Part shown: piece by piece, positions 21,579 to 31,267 of the stretch | Numbering within the stretch: the stretch's first letter is position 1 | Layout: every line of letters starts with the position of its first letter | Source of the DNA: Orientallactaga sibirica | Taxonomy: Eukaryota > Chordata > Mammalia > Rodentia > Dipodidae | Assembly: GCA_036365145.1 (NCBI GenBank) | Contig: JAEOAD010000055.1 | Span: 496,001 to 560,000, forward strand | Reading direction: 5' to 3' | DNA length: 64,000 bases | Position numbers and translations under genes: made by a program | Notes under the pieces: generated by a model | What the model saw: the letters and a program-made list of their open reading frames with translations, nothing else | What the model was told of the DNA's origin: nothing | Databases searched by the model: none

Positions 21579-21705
21579 CACTCGGGAGGCAGAGGTAGGA
21601 GGATCGCCGAGAGTTCGAGGCCACCCTGAGACTACATAGTTAATTCCAGGTCAGCCTGGACCAGAGTGAGACCCTACCTTAAAAAAAAAAAAAAAAAAAA
21701 AAAAA
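21579..21705 (+). repeat. B1 SINE, 5' truncated, clean TSD
   Basis: It starts at cactcgggaggcagagg. atagaagggactag flanks it at about 21565-21578 and 21706-21719. Confidence 0.94.
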
Positions 21706-21860
21706 ATAGAAGGGACTAGTTGGAAAGAAGACAGATTCAGCAGAGGGATTCAGGAGGAGGAAAAGGGAGAGTGGTGGGATAGGATTATGATGTTATATTA
21801 TCTATATGTATGGGAGTTGTCAGTAAAAAAATTAAAAAAAAAACAAGATAAAAAAACAAA

Positions 21861-22020
21861 GCCAGGTGTGGTGGTGCATGCATTTAATCCCAGCACTCGG
21901 GAGGCAGAGGTAAGAGGATCAACATGAGTTCGAGGCCACCTGAGACTACATAGTGAATTCCAGGTCAGCCTGGGCTAGAGTGAGACCCTACCTTCAAAAA
22001 CAAAACAAAACAAACAAACA
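21861..22020 (+). repeat. B1 SINE
   Basis: gccaggtgtggtggtgcatg head and (AAAC)n-like tail. Confidence 0.92.
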
Positions 22021-22056
22021 AAGAAAAGATCCAAAACCAAAACTCCAACATTCACA

Positions 22057-22126
22057 TTCTATTTTGATGTCATCCTTTTTTCCCTTCCTGTTATGCAGGG
22101 CTTGTGTAGGTGGTGTCAAGTCCTAT
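22057..22126 (-). repeat. Inverted repeat, right arm (L1 3' UTR piece)
   Basis: Reversed copy of 21501-21570, isolated from the rest of the L1. The next 150 bases match nothing I recognise. Confidence 0.9.
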
Positions 22127-22277
22127 GGGACATGGAGGCAGGAGGACCAGTGCTGGGACTACTGGCTCACTCCACCATGCCCAGTTTAAGCCACACCCAG
22201 AACAAATTTTATAAATGAATGTCAATGATTATACATCACTTTGACACACAGAGAAAATAAACACTTATTTTATAAAG

Positions 22278-22453
22278 GTTTTTGTTGTTGTTGTTGTTGT
22301 TTTCTTTTTTGTTTTTTGAGGTAGGGTCTCACTCTAGCTCAGGCTGACCTGGAATTCACTATGTAGTCTCAGGGTGGCCTTGAACTCACAGCGATCCTCC
22401 TACCTCTGCCTCCCAAGAGCTGGGATTAAAGGCGTGCACCACCACGCCCGGCT
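22278..22453 (-). repeat. B1 SINE at the inverted-arm edge
   Basis: (TTG)n and poly-T, ttttttgaggtagggtctca, ending cacgcccggc next to tacttact, the reversed flank of the B1 at 14171. Confidence 0.9.
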
Positions 22454-22600
22454 ACTTACTTTTTTTAAATGAACAAGCACAATTAGAACTATCCCTGGGA
22501 TTGGATTAAGGAACTGCTGAATTAAGGCAAGAAGTAGCCATGACTAAATTTTGTTTCTTTTTATTTTATTTTATTTTATTTTATTTTACTTTATTTATTT
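22278..22600 (-). repeat. Inverted repeat, right arm (partner of 14035-14330)
   Basis: The unique core 22464-22558 is about 97% identical in reverse to 14067-14160. The B1 at its inner edge differs more from its partner, and homology stops at the B1 tail. Confidence 0.85.
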
Positions 22601-22633
22601 CACAGATTCCTTTTTTCTTTTTTGCTCTCTCTC

Positions 22634-22799
22634 TTTTTTTTTTTTTTTTTTTGGTTTTTCGAGGTAGGGTCTCACCACTCTGGCCCAGGGGGACCTAGAG
22701 TTAACTTTGTAGTCTCAGGGTGGCCTTGAACTCACAGCAATCTTCCTACCTCTGCCTCCTGAGTGCTGGGATTAAAGGAGTGTGCCACCACGCCAGGCA
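22634..22799 (-). repeat. B1 SINE
   Basis: Flanked by agattcctttt at about 22604 and 22799. Confidence 0.93.
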
Positions 22800-22810
22800 G
22801 ATTCCTTTCT

Positions 22811-23041
22811 TTTTTGTTGTTGTTTTTCAAGGTAGGGTTTCACTCTAGCCAATGCTGACCTAAAATTCACTATATAGTCTAAGGGTGGCCTAGAACTCAC
22901 AGAGATCCTCCAAGGTAGTGTCTCACTCTAGCTGACTTGGAATTCACTATGTAGTCTAAAGGTGGCCTTGAACTCACAGCAATCCTCCTAACTCTGCCTC
23001 CCAAGTGCTGAGATTAAAGGCATGCATCACTACACTCAGCT
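22811..23041 (-). repeat. B1 SINE with internal duplication
   Basis: caaggtagggtttcactcta to gatcctc occurs, then restarts as caaggtagtgtctcactcta and runs to the B1 head. About 95 bases are doubled. Confidence 0.85.
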
Positions 23042-23728
23042 AGATTTATTTCTTAAAAGAATAAAAATAGCAGAGAAAAAAATTAGGTGTCACCGGGAGA
23101 TACCACAGGGTAATTGCCAGCATGCCCATGTTTACTCTGTGTTTATCCTTCAGCAAGGAGCCACCCTTACAAGTCCACAATCTTTTCCTGCTTTTTTTCC
23201 TCTTCAGCCACAGTAACCTTCTGTATCCTTCCTTCAGCAGCTGCCTTCTGCCAAACACTACAGGAAGCACATTTATACACAGAACTTGCCTACAATAATC
23301 TGAGTCTGAGTATTGTAAATAGTTTTTCCAACACTTAAACAGAAACCAGGCTTGATTTTATCCTAAGATTTGAAGTTGTTCCGTGATTCTTCTGTGACTT
23401 CTGTTTTCAGTTACCTATTTGTTCTATTTGCATAAATAGATATGCAACCCAACTGCTATTTCTGGAGAATAATGAAGTGAACTTCACCAGCCATACTTAA
23501 AAATAAAACATTATTACTCTTGTTGGAAACTGAAATTGCCAAGAAACTTGAAAAGGTATTCCATCAAGTATAAATAATGCTACACAACACCTTTTTCTTC
23601 CAATATTCACCGAAACTATATTACAAGTTTATTTTGCATATACCTGAGGCAGTGTTTTTCAAATTTGCTATCATATGATCAATTTCAAGTTCACATAAAT
23701 CCATTTTCTTCCAACACACACACAAACA
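23042..23728. other. Unique intron DNA with a possible gene fragment
   Basis: Between 23160 and 23265 the minus strand has an open stretch (WQKAAAEGRIQKVTVAEEEK, then KQEKIVDL and a stop) preceded by cttcctgtag, which looks like a splice acceptor. I cannot assign it to a gene. It may be an exon, a pseudogene scrap or chance. Confidence 0.35.
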
Positions 23729-23739
23729 CACAATTTTTT

Positions 23740-23874
23740 TGTTTGTTTTTTTTTCAAGGTAGGGTCTCACTGTAGCTCAGGTTGACCTGGAATTCACTCT
23801 ATATACTCAGGGTAGCCTTGAACTCATGTTGATCCTCCTACCTCTGCCTCTCGAGTTCTGGGGTTAGAGGCGGC
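23740..23874 (-). repeat. B1 SINE inserted in an older B1
   Basis: Flanked by cacaattttttt at about 23727 and 23875. Confidence 0.88.
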
Positions 23875-24027
23875 GCACAATTTTTTTGTGAGACAAGATC
23901 TCATTCTGAAGCTCAAGTTGTCCTTTAACCCACTATGTAGCCTAGACTGGTCTTGAACTCATTATAATCCTCTCACCTCAGCTTCTCAAGTACTAAAATG
24001 ACAAGCATGAGTCACCATATCCAGCTT
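23875..24027 (-). repeat. Old B1-like SINE
   Basis: gagacaagatctcattctga to caccatatccagct. Strongly diverged. Confidence 0.7.
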
Positions 24028-24043
24028 CCTTAAATATTTTCCA

Positions 24044-24230
24044 GGGCTGGAGAAATGGCTTAGCGGTTAAGGCATTTGCCTGCAAAGCTGAAGGTCCCAG
24101 GTTCGATTCTCATGACCATGTAAGCCAGATACACAAGGAGGCACATGCATCTGGAGTTCATTTGCAGCAGCTGGAAGCCCTGGAGTGCCCATTCTCTCCC
24201 TCTCTCTCAAATAATAAATAAAAATAAAAT
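24044..24230 (+). repeat. tRNA-derived SINE
   Basis: gggctggagaaatggcttag head and a good B box (ggttcgattct). Confidence 0.92.
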
Positions 24231-24578
24231 ATTAACAATATATTTTTCTCCATTGGGATAGCTCATCTGGATGTTTTCTGGATCTCTCAAAAGCTCAAAC
24301 TTTTGGGCATTCAATATTTTGAATAAAGAATAACAGCATCTACCCATAGTAAATACTCCTATAAAGGGCCATTCTTTTCCAGTTAACCATGCCATGAAAG
24401 TGGCTCTGAAGAAAAATTTAATTGGAGACTGCATAAATCCATAGAAGGTATGTGGATGCAAAGATTACACTTATCCCACACCCTTTTTGAGCACTGTTAC
24501 GTCCATAGTACCTAAAAGAGTACTCAGTCAATATTTTCTCAACATGTGAAAACTAACAGATCTTTAAATAAATGCCTA
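24231..24578. other. Unique intron DNA; possible MIR scrap
   Basis: The 84-codon minus-strand frame (24207-24461) resembles no protein I know. ccatagtacctaaaagagta followed by ctcagtcaat near 24508 recalls a MIR or L2 3' end. Confidence 0.4.
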
Positions 24579-24735
24579 GGCTGGGTGTGGCAGCGCACAC
24601 CTTTAATCCCAGCACTTGGGAAGCTGAGGTAGGAAGATCACTGAGTTTGAGAACAGCCTGAGACTACATAGTGAATTCTAAATCAGCCTGGGCTAGAGCA
24701 AAACCCTACCTTGAAAAAAATCAAAATAAATAAAT
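24579..24735 (+). repeat. B1 SINE
   Basis: Flanked by aaataaatgccta at about 24566 and 24736. Confidence 0.93.
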
Positions 24736-24768
24736 AAATAAATGCCTAATTTAAAATTAGTGTATTAT

Positions 24769-24843
24769 CAGGCTGAAGCTATAACTCAGTGATGGAGTAC
24801 TTGCCTAACATGTATAAGGCCCAGGGTTCAATCCTCTGTACCA
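24769..24843 (+). repeat. ID element
   Basis: ctataactcagtgatggagt and gggttcaatcctctgtacca match the BC1/tRNA-Ala-type ID core with A and B boxes. It is distinct from the 200-bp tRNA-derived SINE. Confidence 0.8.
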
Positions 24844-24848
24844 CATCA

Positions 24849-24965
24849 GTAAATAAAATAAAATAAAATAAAATAAAATAAAATAAAATAAAATAAAATA
24901 AAATAAAATAAAATAAAATAAAATAAAATAAAATAAAATAAAATAAAACAAAATAAAATAAAATA
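24849..24965. repeat. (AAAAT)n microsatellite
   Basis: About 23 near-perfect AAAAT units forming the ID tail. Confidence 0.97.
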
Positions 24966-24995
24966 GTATATTCACAAAAACAATAGAGGCTGGAG

Positions 24996-25160
24996 GCTGG
25001 GTGTGGTGGCGCACACCTTTAATCCCAGCACTCGGGAGGCAGAGGTAGGAGGATTGCCATGAGTTCAAGGCCACCCTGAGACTACATGATGAATTCCAGG
25101 TCAGCCTGGGCTACAGTGAGACCCTACCTCAAAAACCAAAAAAAAAAAAAAAAAAAAAAA
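24996..25160 (+). repeat. B1 SINE
   Basis: ggctgggtgtggtggcgcac head and a long A tail. Confidence 0.93.
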
Positions 25161-25468
25161 GGGTCTGGAGAGATGGCTCAGCAGTTAAAAGCACTTGTTT
25201 GCAAAGCCTGACAGCTCAGGTTCAATTCTCCAATATCCACATAAAACCAGATACACTCAGGAGACCAAGGATCAGTGAGTTCGAGGCCTACCTGGAATTA
25301 CAGTGTGAATTCCAGGTCAGCCTGGACTAGAGTGAGACCCTACCTGGAAAACAAAAAACAAAAACAAATGAACAAATAACAGATGTACAAAGTGGCATAT
25401 GTATCTGAAGCTCATTTGTAGTGGCAGTAGGTCCTCATTTTCTCTCTCTCTCTTAAATAAATAATAAA
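25161..25468 (+). repeat. tRNA-derived SINE split by a B1
   Basis: The head runs to aaaaccagatac and the 3' part resumes at cagatgtacaaagtggca. Confidence 0.88.
25254..25370 (+). repeat. B1 SINE, 5' truncated, inside the SINE
   Basis: It starts at actcaggagaccaagg and ends in an AAAC-rich tail. Confidence 0.85.
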
Positions 25469-25916
25469 ACTCTGCTACTCTCACTCTGGGTTAGAGAATC
25501 TGCTTTTGACAGATGGCAGCAAATATTGTGGAGACCCAAGATCTATCAGTAGGACAAGAAAAGACAGCCAACTGCCTAGCACGAGGCCAGTCACTTCTAT
25601 CATATCTGCCAGGTTCCAGGAGACATTACAGAGGAAATGGAAGATTAAATGTGAGTACTGCTCTCATTGCTAACCTGAGAACCTCCTCCAGGTAGATGGC
25701 AGTAGGCACTGAGGAGACTCAAAAACGCATCACAGCAGGAAATCAGAGGCTGCAGAAAGCTCATTACTAAAGGAGAACTATAACATGCCCTCCAACGCTC
25801 AGGGGACATTGTGGAAAAGGCAGCGGAAAGATCCTAGCAAACACAAACCATCAAGTGAAAGCACTGAAAAGGATCCAAATGCTGCTATCAGACTTCTAAA
25901 GACTGCCTTACATGAT
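25469..25916 (+). mobile_element. L1 3' UTR fragment, older subfamily
   Basis: tgctactctcactctgggtt and acagatggcagcaaatattg match the same L1 3'-UTR zone as 17800-17900, more diverged. Confidence 0.7.
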
Positions 25917-25927
25917 GACACATATGT

Positions 25928-26020
25928 GCATCTGGCTTTACGTGGGTGCTGGGGAATTGAACCTGGGCTGGTAGGTTTTGCAAGCAAGTGCCTTTCACTG
26001 CTGAGCCATCTTTCCAGCCC
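25928..26020 (-). repeat. tRNA-derived SINE head, truncated, with TSD
   Basis: Only the 5' half is present, yet it is flanked by tgacacatatg at 25917 and 26025. Confidence 0.88.
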
Positions 26021-26134
26021 TTATTGACACATATGCATGAAAATGCCACGCTGAATGAACCCCATTACACTTTATGTGGTAAAAAATTAAAATAAATAAA
26101 CCGGTAAAATTGATAAAGAAAATAAAAGGTTCAA

Positions 26135-26340
26135 AGCCGGGCATGGTGCATGCCTTTAATCCCAGCACTCAGGAGGCAGAGGTAGGAGAATCGCTGTGAG
26201 TTCAAGGCCACCCTGAGACTATTCCAGGTCAGCCTGGGCTATAAGGAGACCTTAGTTCAAAAAACAAAACCAAAAAACAAAAAAACAAAAAAACAAAAAA
26301 AAAAAAGAAGAAGAAGAAAAGAAAAAAAAAAGAAAAAGGT
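26135..26340 (+). repeat. B1 SINE with long A-rich tail
   Basis: Flanked by an aaaataaaggttcaaa-like repeat at about 26120 and 26343. The tail is nearly 90 bases. Confidence 0.92.
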
Positions 26341-26394
26341 GAAAATTAAAGGTTCAAAACATATAAACTAAAATTTTTTTTTCTTTTTTTTTTT

Positions 26395-26491
26395 TTAAGG
26401 TTTAGAGAGACCTTAAAGGCAGGAGGGGCTCAAACACAAGTCCTTACACAGGCTGTGAATGCTCTGCCACTAAGTGACATCACTAGCCTCC
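26395..26491 (-). repeat. ID-like element
   Basis: The reverse strand reads gtcacttagtggcagagcat and cttgtgtttgagcccctcc, an ID-type A and B box pair. Confidence 0.65.
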
Positions 26492-26577
26492 ATTTCCTTT
26501 TGCAATGTTATTTGCCTATTTAGATGTTTCAACAACAACGAATAATAGCCCCACCAGAACCCCAGACCCTACGCAAA

Positions 26578-26812
26578 AGCTAGAAGCGTGGCAGGCTCCT
26601 GTAATCCCCGGGTACCGACTGCAAGACGGGAGGTGGAGACAGGAAAGTTCATGGAAGCTCATAAACCAGCTCACCTGGTGAACAAGACACTCTGAGCTAC
26701 ACAAAGTAGGAAGCAAGGAATGGCAGTCAAAAGCTGTCCTCCAGCCTCTGCACATGCGCTGTGGTGCACACTGCACCTGCACTCACACATACAACACATA
26801 CACATAAAATAA
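26578..26812 (+). repeat. Old composite SINE (B3/B4-like)
   Basis: A B1-like first part (ggcaggctcctgtaatcccc) leads to cctctgcacatgcgctgtgg and a CACACA tail. Confidence 0.55.
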
Positions 26813-27005
26813 AGAGATTTCCTGCATGAAAACTTGGAGGATGATATTAGCAACACTGAAAAATTCCTGGAGGCAGTATAGTAGCATTCTCCTAAGAAAC
26901 AGCATTACTAAGTAATACAAACATAGAAAAGAAAAAGAAAATTGATGGCTCTGATCTAAACATTGCTTAGAAGAGTCAGATTCTGCATATAAAAACATTT
27001 TATAG

Positions 27006-27186
27006 GGGCTGGAGATACATAGCTCAGTGGTTAAAGCTGCTTGATTGCAAAACCTGACAGCCTGGGTTCAATTCCCCAGTACCTACATAAAGCCAGACAC
27101 AAAAAGTGGGGCATGCATCTGGAGTTCATGTTTGCAGTGGCTGACGGCCCTAGAGCACCTAAATTCTCTCATAAATAAATAAATAA
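27006..27186 (+). repeat. tRNA-derived SINE
   Basis: Head gggctggagatacatagctc, tail aaataaataaataat. Confidence 0.9.
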
Positions 27187-27205
27187 TTATAATTATTATT
27201 ATATT

Positions 27206-27425
27206 TTTTATTATTTGAGAAAAGAGAGGGAGAGGGAGATGGAAAGGGAGAGGGAGAAAATGGGCACACCAGCGGCCTCTCAGCTACTGTGAAAAAACTC
27301 TAGACACGTGCACCCCCTTGTGGGCAAGTGCGGCATTGTACCCTTGCATCACTGCGTCTGGCTAAACGTTGGACCTGGAGAATCGAATGGGTGGCACCTT
27401 AACCACTAAGCCATCTCTCCAACCC
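27206..27425 (-). repeat. tRNA-derived SINE, CTCF-motif subfamily
   Basis: The reversed strand reads ttgcccacaagggggtgcac (27308-27326), close to the CTCF core. Confidence 0.9.
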
Positions 27426-27493
27426 TATATTTTTAAACTTTAATGGACTATTATGCATTCTAATCATGAGCTATTTATTTAATTAAAACTTTA

Positions 27494-27640
27494 AGCTAGC
27501 TTGGTGGTACATGCCTCAAGTCCCAGCACTTGGGAGACAGAGGTAGGAGGATCACTGAGTTCAAGGCCAGCCTGGGACCTACAGAGTAAGTTCCAGGTCA
27601 GGATGGGCTAAAATGAGACCCTACCGCGGGGGGGGGGGGA
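27494..27640 (+). repeat. B1 SINE with G-run end
   Basis: The body ends accctaccgcggg and runs into about 12 G instead of an A tail. Confidence 0.88.
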
Positions 27641-27654
27641 CTTTAAAATCTTGG

Positions 27655-27783
27655 GGCTGGAGATGGCTCAGCAGTTAAAGGCTATACCCACATAAAGCCA
27701 GACACACAAAATGATGCATGTGTTTGGAGTTCATCTGCAGCAGCAAGAGGCCCTGGCATACCTAGTCTCTCTCTTTCTCAGAC
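27655..27783 (+). repeat. tRNA-derived SINE, B-box region deleted
   Basis: cagcagttaaaggctatacc jumps from the A box past the B box, so internal Pol III promotion is lost. Confidence 0.85.
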
Positions 27784-27942
27784 AGATGACTAATGGATGG
27801 ATACTAGATGATTGATTGATAGGTGATTGACAGATAGATAATGATTGATTGATAGACAGATACATGATTGACTGATAGATTGATTGATAGATAGACAGAT
27901 AGATAGATACATGATTGATAGATAGATACATAGATAGATAAA
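27784..27942. repeat. (GATA)n/(GATT)n microsatellite
   Basis: Interrupted GATA and GATT tetramers over about 160 bases. Confidence 0.95.
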
Positions 27943-27943
27943 A

Positions 27944-27994
27944 TTTTTTGTTTTTTCAAGGAAGGGTTCTTACTCTAGACCATGCTGACCTGGC
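27944..27994 (-). repeat. B1 SINE fragment
   Basis: tttttcaaggaagggttctt to ccatgctgacctgg only. Confidence 0.75.
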
Positions 27995-28031
27995 AAAAAA
28001 AAAAATTAAGAAGTAAAAATCTTCTTATAGA

Positions 28032-28191
28032 GCCAGGCGTGGTGTTGCATGCCTTTAATCCCAGTACTCAGGAGGCAGAGGTAGGAGGATTGCCATGAGT
28101 TTGAGGCCTCCCTGAGACTACGTTGTTAATTCCAGGTCAGCCTGAGCTAGAGTGAGACTGTACTTCGAAAAACCAAAAAAAAAAAAAAAAA
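28032..28191 (+). repeat. B1 SINE
   Basis: Flanked by cttcttataga at about 28021 and 28192. Confidence 0.93.
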
Positions 28192-28240
28192 ACTTCTTAT
28201 AGAAGAATGTCACAAAATTTTTAACTGTTAATTTTTTTAA

Positions 28241-28457
28241 AATAATTTTATTTCTTTGCAAACAGAGAGAAAGAGATAGACAAAAAAGAGGTTAGACAGA
28301 CTGGACATGCCAGGGCCTCCAGCTGCTGCAAATGGGTTCCAAATGCATGTGCCACTTTGTGGCATCTGACTTTATGTGGGTACTTAGGGAATCGAACACA
28401 GGTACTTAGGCTCTGCAGGTAAGTACCTTCCTTACACACTAAGTCATCTCTCCAGAA
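28241..28457 (-). repeat. tRNA-derived SINE
   Basis: Reversed copy ending aagtcatctctccag. Confidence 0.9.
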
Positions 28458-28592
28458 CACTTTCAGCTTTTAAAAGGTATTATCATGAACTTTCATTCTA
28501 ATTTCACAAATATATGTAATATATTTAAATATATGAAAATGTATCTGCAAAGGCACAACAGCAGCTTCCTAATTATTAAGAGTATTGAACCA

Positions 28593-28826
28593 GGACTGGA
28601 GAGATGATTTAGCGGTTAAGGCATCTGCCTACAAAGCCAAAGGACCCAGGTTCAACTCCCCAGGACCCACGTAAGCCAGCTGCACAAGGTGGCACATGTG
28701 TCTGGAGTTCGTTTGCAGCGGCTGGAGGGCCTGACGTGCCCATTCTCTCTCTCTCTCTCTCTGTCTCTTTCTCTCTCACTCTCTTTCTCAAATAAATAAA
28801 TAAATAAAAATAAAATTTTTTTACAA
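28593..28826 (+). repeat. tRNA-derived SINE
   Basis: Flanked by gagtattgaacca / gagcattgaacca at 28580 and 28828. Confidence 0.93.
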
Positions 28827-29161
28827 AAGGAGCATTGAACCATATACATATGTCAACTACCTAGCATAGAGCCTAGTATAAGGGAAGGATCCAATATATG
28901 TTAACTATTATTGTTACTCATCATTTCATATGCATAGAAAAAACTTAAATAATAGAACTGATTCTATTTATTATATGAAACAATATATTACAAGAGTTCA
29001 ACAACTACTGACTAAATTAATAAATTACATCTAGCTTTTAAGGAATAGATAATTCTCTTCTAAGATTTCAAATCAAAGGTAGACATCTACCTAATTAACT
29101 ATGATGAAATTAGAATAATTTTTAAAGTGAAGAACTCACAACACATATAAAAAGAAAACAC
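28827..29161. other. Unique intron DNA with a MIR 3' end
   Basis: ctagcatagagcctagtata and gttaactattattgttact (about 28860-28915) match the MIR 3' half. The rest is AT-rich and featureless. Confidence 0.5.
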
Positions 29162-29391
29162 GGGCTGGAGAGATGACTTAGCGGTTAAGGCACATGCCTG
29201 CAAAGCCTAAGGACCCAGGTTCAGTTCTCCAGGTCCCATGTAAGCCAGATGCACATGGTGGCACATGCGACTGGAGTTCATTTGCAATGACTAGAGGCCC
29301 TGGCATTCCCATTCTCATTCTCTATCTCTCTCTCTCTCCCTCTCTAATAAATACAAATAAATCTTTAAAAAATAATAAATAAAAAGAAAAC
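29162..29391 (+). repeat. tRNA-derived SINE
   Basis: Flanked by aaaagaaaacac at about 29150 and 29381. Confidence 0.93.
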
Positions 29392-29530
29392 ACACACCTT
29401 TAATCCCAGCACTCAGGAGGCAGAGGTAGGAGGATAACCGTGAGTTCAAGGCCACCCTGACACTACATAGTGAATTCTAGGTCAGCCTGAGGTAGAGTGA
29501 GACCTCACCTCAAAAAACCAAAAAAGAAAG
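29392..29530 (+). repeat. B1 SINE, 5' truncated
   Basis: It begins at acctttaatcccagcactc directly on the SINE tail. Confidence 0.9.
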
Positions 29531-29724
29531 AAAATCATGCTCAATCTTATCATTTATAACAAGAATTAACCACAGCAGCAACCATCCTTATTAGAACATT
29601 CATTTCATGTTAATTTTTCTTTCTAATGTTCTTACTTTCTTTTCTCCTGCATATGAATTTTTGCTGAAAATACGACTTTCAAATATGGAGGGAAGAAAGC
29701 TTTTACAATGCTACTACCATAGAA

Positions 29725-30110
29725 AGTGATCTTAATTAGAAACGTGACTAGATTTGAGTGTCACCTAGGAGATGGTAAGGCACACCTCTGGATATCTATC
29801 TGTGAAGGCATTTCCACAGAGGATTAACTGAGGTTGACAATCCTTCACATTATGTGGGTGGCATTATCCCGTGGGCTAGGGTCCCAAAAAGAATAAAAGG
29901 AAGAGGAAAAAGGGAGAAAGCCAGTAAGTACAGGCATTTCCTTTTCTCTGCTTCCTAATCAGATGTGAGTGGCTATGCTCTGCTACACCCTTCCTGCCAC
30001 ATTGGACTGAACCCTCTGAAACCATCAGTCAAAGTAAACCTTTCTTCCTTTAAGTGGTCTATTTCAGGTATATTGGGCATAGTAACAAAATGCTAATGGA
30101 TATACTGCTT
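29725..30110 (+). mobile_element. URR1-like hAT-Charlie fragment
   Basis: Segments such as gagtgtcacctaggag, ggtggcattatcccgtgggc, aaagaataaaaggaagagg and agtaaacctttcttccttta match, in order, my recollection of the rodent non-autonomous URR1 element. No transposase frame is present. Confidence 0.55.
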
Positions 30111-30149
30111 AAATTTTTCTAAATGACAATAGATTTTTAAGTGGGGGAG

Positions 30150-30294
30150 GTTATTTTTGAGACAGAGTCTCACTATGTAGTGCTGGCTGGCCTGAAACTG
30201 TTAGGGGATCAAACTAGCCTCAAACTTGCACCAATTCTCCTGCTTTTGCCTCTCAATTACTGGGATTATGGACATAAACCAGCATGCCCATCCT
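30150..30294 (-). repeat. Old B1-like SINE
   Basis: gagacagagtctcactatgt to accagcatgcccatcc. Diverged from the younger copies. Confidence 0.75.
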
Positions 30295-30299
30295 TCAAA

Positions 30300-30720
30300 T
30301 GTTTTTATACATGGACGAATACTTGTTCTTACAGTCCACAAAATTAACATATCAGCATAATTTTTCTTGCAATGTTTAATTATCAGAGTACAAATAAGGA
30401 CCTAATTTAAATTGTTCTTAAATTCTTAAATTTCCCTAGAAACAGTTGCATAGCCTCTACTGAAAAGAACATGACTCTCAATCAAAAGGGCTAATCTGTC
30501 ATGGTAACTAGATGCCTGGCTGAAAAAGTATGAAAACTAACCTTTCATACACTGCAGAGAATGGAGCATATAAAGAAAAAGCAATAAATACACTTGCGAA
30601 ATGTGTTTATCATTCATGCCTATAAATACTGTAAATCTTGAACAAGACTTAACAATCTTCTGTATAATAAGGAGCAACTTAATGCCTTGCTTGAAGATTT
30701 AAATGGAACAGAAAAGAAAC
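30300..30720. other. Unique intron DNA
   Basis: AT-rich, with no repeat or coding feature recognised. Confidence 0.6.
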
Positions 30721-30840
30721 ACAGAGTGTGGTGGCACATGTCTTTAATCCCAGCACTCAGGAAGTACAGGTAGGAGGATCGCTGTGAATTCCAGGTCAGC
30801 CTGGATTACAGTAAGACCCTATTTCAAAACAACAACAAAA
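30721..30840 (+). repeat. B1 SINE with internal deletion
   Basis: The body jumps from gctgtgaattcc to aggtcagcctgg, skipping about 30 bases. Confidence 0.88.
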
Positions 30841-30867
30841 GGAACACAAAGGAAGACAGCCAGAAAT

Positions 30868-30935
30868 AGAGGAGAGGAGAGGAGAGGAGAGGAGAGGAGA
30901 GGAGAGGAGAGGAGAGGAGAGGAGAGGAAAGGGGA
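30868..30935. repeat. (GGAGA)n microsatellite
   Basis: About 13 near-perfect units in the B1 tail region, about 100 bases from the FCHSD2 exon. Confidence 0.97.
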
Positions 30936-31040
30936 GGAGAATGTGAGAATTCTAAAGTTTCTCTCTGACAATTATATATCTGAGCTTGGGCAAAGGAATA
31001 GAGGTATACCTAAACCAGGGACCTCCAACTCCATGCTTAC

Positions 31041-31086
31041 CTGTGCATACTCTCTTTCAATAGCAGCCTTCTTCTGGCTGAATGTC
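31041..31086 (-). CDS. FCHSD2: FCHSD2 internal coding exon (F-BAR region)
   Basis: On the minus strand, gtatttttag precedes and gtaagc follows a 46-base open exon, both good splice sites. After one base completing a split codon it reads TFSQKKAAIEREYAQ and ends in phase 0. I recognise this as the FCHSD2 stretch after LLEDMR, near the N-terminal end of the F-BAR domain. The paralogue FCHSD1 differs here. FCHSD2 is an F-BAR/SH3 protein that binds phosphoinositides and promotes actin assembly at clathrin-coated pits. There are no stops or frameshifts, so this should be the functional gene rather than a retrocopy: it is isolated and flanked by intron. Neighbouring exons were not found, so both introns extend beyond the window (over 31 and 32 kb). 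The identification rests on a 15-residue match made from memory. Confidence 0.85.
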
Positions 31087-31267
31087 CTAAAAATACAAAT
31101 GAAAATTAATTACCAAAAATATAACATCAACTTCATATAAATTTATCAATATACCTTCAAATACTTCCTGGTAAAATGTGTGAAGAAAAGAGTATTGTTT
31201 TCCTCTTTGTTGGTTTGAGAGTGCAGAAAACTGCTACCAGAATGGTCTCTTCAGTTAGATGATTTAT

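Larger units (their letters stand above)
20640..21840 (+). mobile_element. L1 3' UTR with its true 3' end
   Basis: Copy of 17201-17959 that runs on past the duplication edge through agaagaggtgtcacaaagaa to ggagttgtcagtaaaaaaat. Interrupted by a B1 at 21579. Confidence 0.82.

Noticed and set aside
24207..24461. 84-codon minus-strand open frame
   Set aside because: Part of it lies in a SINE tail, and the rest resembles no known family and has no splice or start context. Chance is the simplest explanation.
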